64,000 nt of DNA from Vacuolonema iberomarrocanum LEGE 07170 (lineage in GTDB: Bacteria > Cyanobacteriota > Cyanobacteriia > Elainellales > Elainellaceae). Below, one piece after another: positions 63,777 to 64,000 of this stretch. The position numbers and the translations under genes are program-made. Numbering within the stretch: the first letter of the stretch is position 1; each line of letters opens with the position of its first letter. Under the pieces are notes generated by a model. The model saw only the letters and a program-made list of their open reading frames with translations, ran no database searches and was not told where the DNA came from. The DNA lies in assembly GCA_015207365.1 (NCBI GenBank), contig JADEXA010000026.1, positions 1-64,000 of the forward strand. Reading direction: 5' to 3'.

Positions 63777-64000
63777 ATGTGGGACTACTCCGAAAAAGTA
63801 CTCGATCTCTTTTACAACCCTGTCAACCAGGGGGCCATCGAGCCGACCGATGAAGCGGATACGGCCACTGTGTTTGGCGAAGTCGGCAGTATTGCCTGTG
63901 GTGATGCCCTGCGCCTGCATCTCAAGATTAAGCCGTCCACCGATACCATCCTCGATGCACGGTTCCAAACCTTTGGTTGCACCAGTGCGATCGCCTCTTC
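63777..64000 (+). CDS. nifU: Fe-S cluster scaffold NifU (partial, cut by window end)
   Basis: 74 codons to the right edge. The start MWDYSEKVLDLFYNPVNQGA is the classic NifU/IscU opening. GDALRLHLKI and FQTFGCTSAIASS contain the first two scaffold cysteines (CGD and GCTSA) of the three that hold the nascent cluster. The rest, including the expected ferredoxin-like middle and C-terminal NifU domain, lies outside the window. It is the fourth gene of the nifB operon. Confidence 0.95.
   Translation, partial: MWDYSEKVLDLFYNPVNQGAIEPTDEADTATVFGEVGSIACGDALRLHLKIKPSTDTILDARFQTFGCTSAIAS

Overview
This window is chromosomal DNA from a cyanobacterium. The octamer GCGATCGC (HIP1) is scattered through most genes. 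A carboxysomal-type carbonic anhydrase (ccaA), a DASH cryptochrome and many cyanobacterial gene families are present. The right end carries a nitrogen-fixation cluster in which nifB-fdxN-nifS-nifU diverges from nifP(cysE)-Asr1405-nifV-nifT. That arrangement, and a promoter module shared by nifB and nifP, resemble the nif clusters of non-heterocystous filamentous cyanobacteria such as Leptolyngbya. The species is inferred only at this level.

Layout. 1-5.5 kb: ordinary genes (alpha/beta hydrolase, AI-2E-type transporter, two Uma2-type nucleases). 5.5-8.8 kb: an AT-rich island lacking HIP1, with a C5 DNA methyltransferase facing a translationally coupled pair (nucleotidyltransferase-fold protein and DUF262 protein). 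This looks like a mobile modification/defence module; a 48-bp perfect palindrome lies inside the methyltransferase gene. 8.8-20.6 kb: housekeeping (recG, DASH cryptochrome, ccaA, LysM-M23 peptidase, trmL, oxidoreductases). 21-32.3 kb: surface polysaccharide region: a multi-span membrane protein, a GT2 glycosyltransferase, a tandem double GT2, a Wzm/Wzt-type ABC exporter, a methyltransferase carrying the same kind of C-terminal domain as the exporter ATPase, and a secreted glycosidase. 32.4-43.8 kb: metal-resistance and efflux region: DUF411 lipoprotein, MerR regulator, copper P-type ATPase, 36-residue membrane peptide, cupredoxin, a multicopper-oxidase remnant, a CPA2 antiporter and an RND pump with its adaptor. 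44-49 kb: an IS701-type transposase, small hypotheticals and an ion channel. 49-53.3 kb: one very large SARP/BTAD - NB-ARC - 14xWD40 protein. 53.7-55 kb: an AlkZ-related protein, a decayed copy of the glycosidase gene split by a small hairpin element, and tRNA-Pro. 55-64 kb: the nif genes.

Intergenic DNA is full of nested palindromes. One family has outer arms close to ATATCAAATCCGGTTRAA and its complement around variable inner hairpins (at least eight full or degenerate copies). A second family has two copies with compensated stem changes. A third element with GACTTACGCA ends has inserted into the glycosidase pseudogene with a 5-bp target duplication.

The most interesting items are the methyltransferase/DUF262/NTase module with its palindrome, the ungapped 92-bp module shared by the nifB and nifP promoters, the methyltransferase fused to an exporter-type carbohydrate-recognition domain, and an unlisted 46-residue membrane protein within the nif operon. 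All calls come from reading the sequence; no database search was run.
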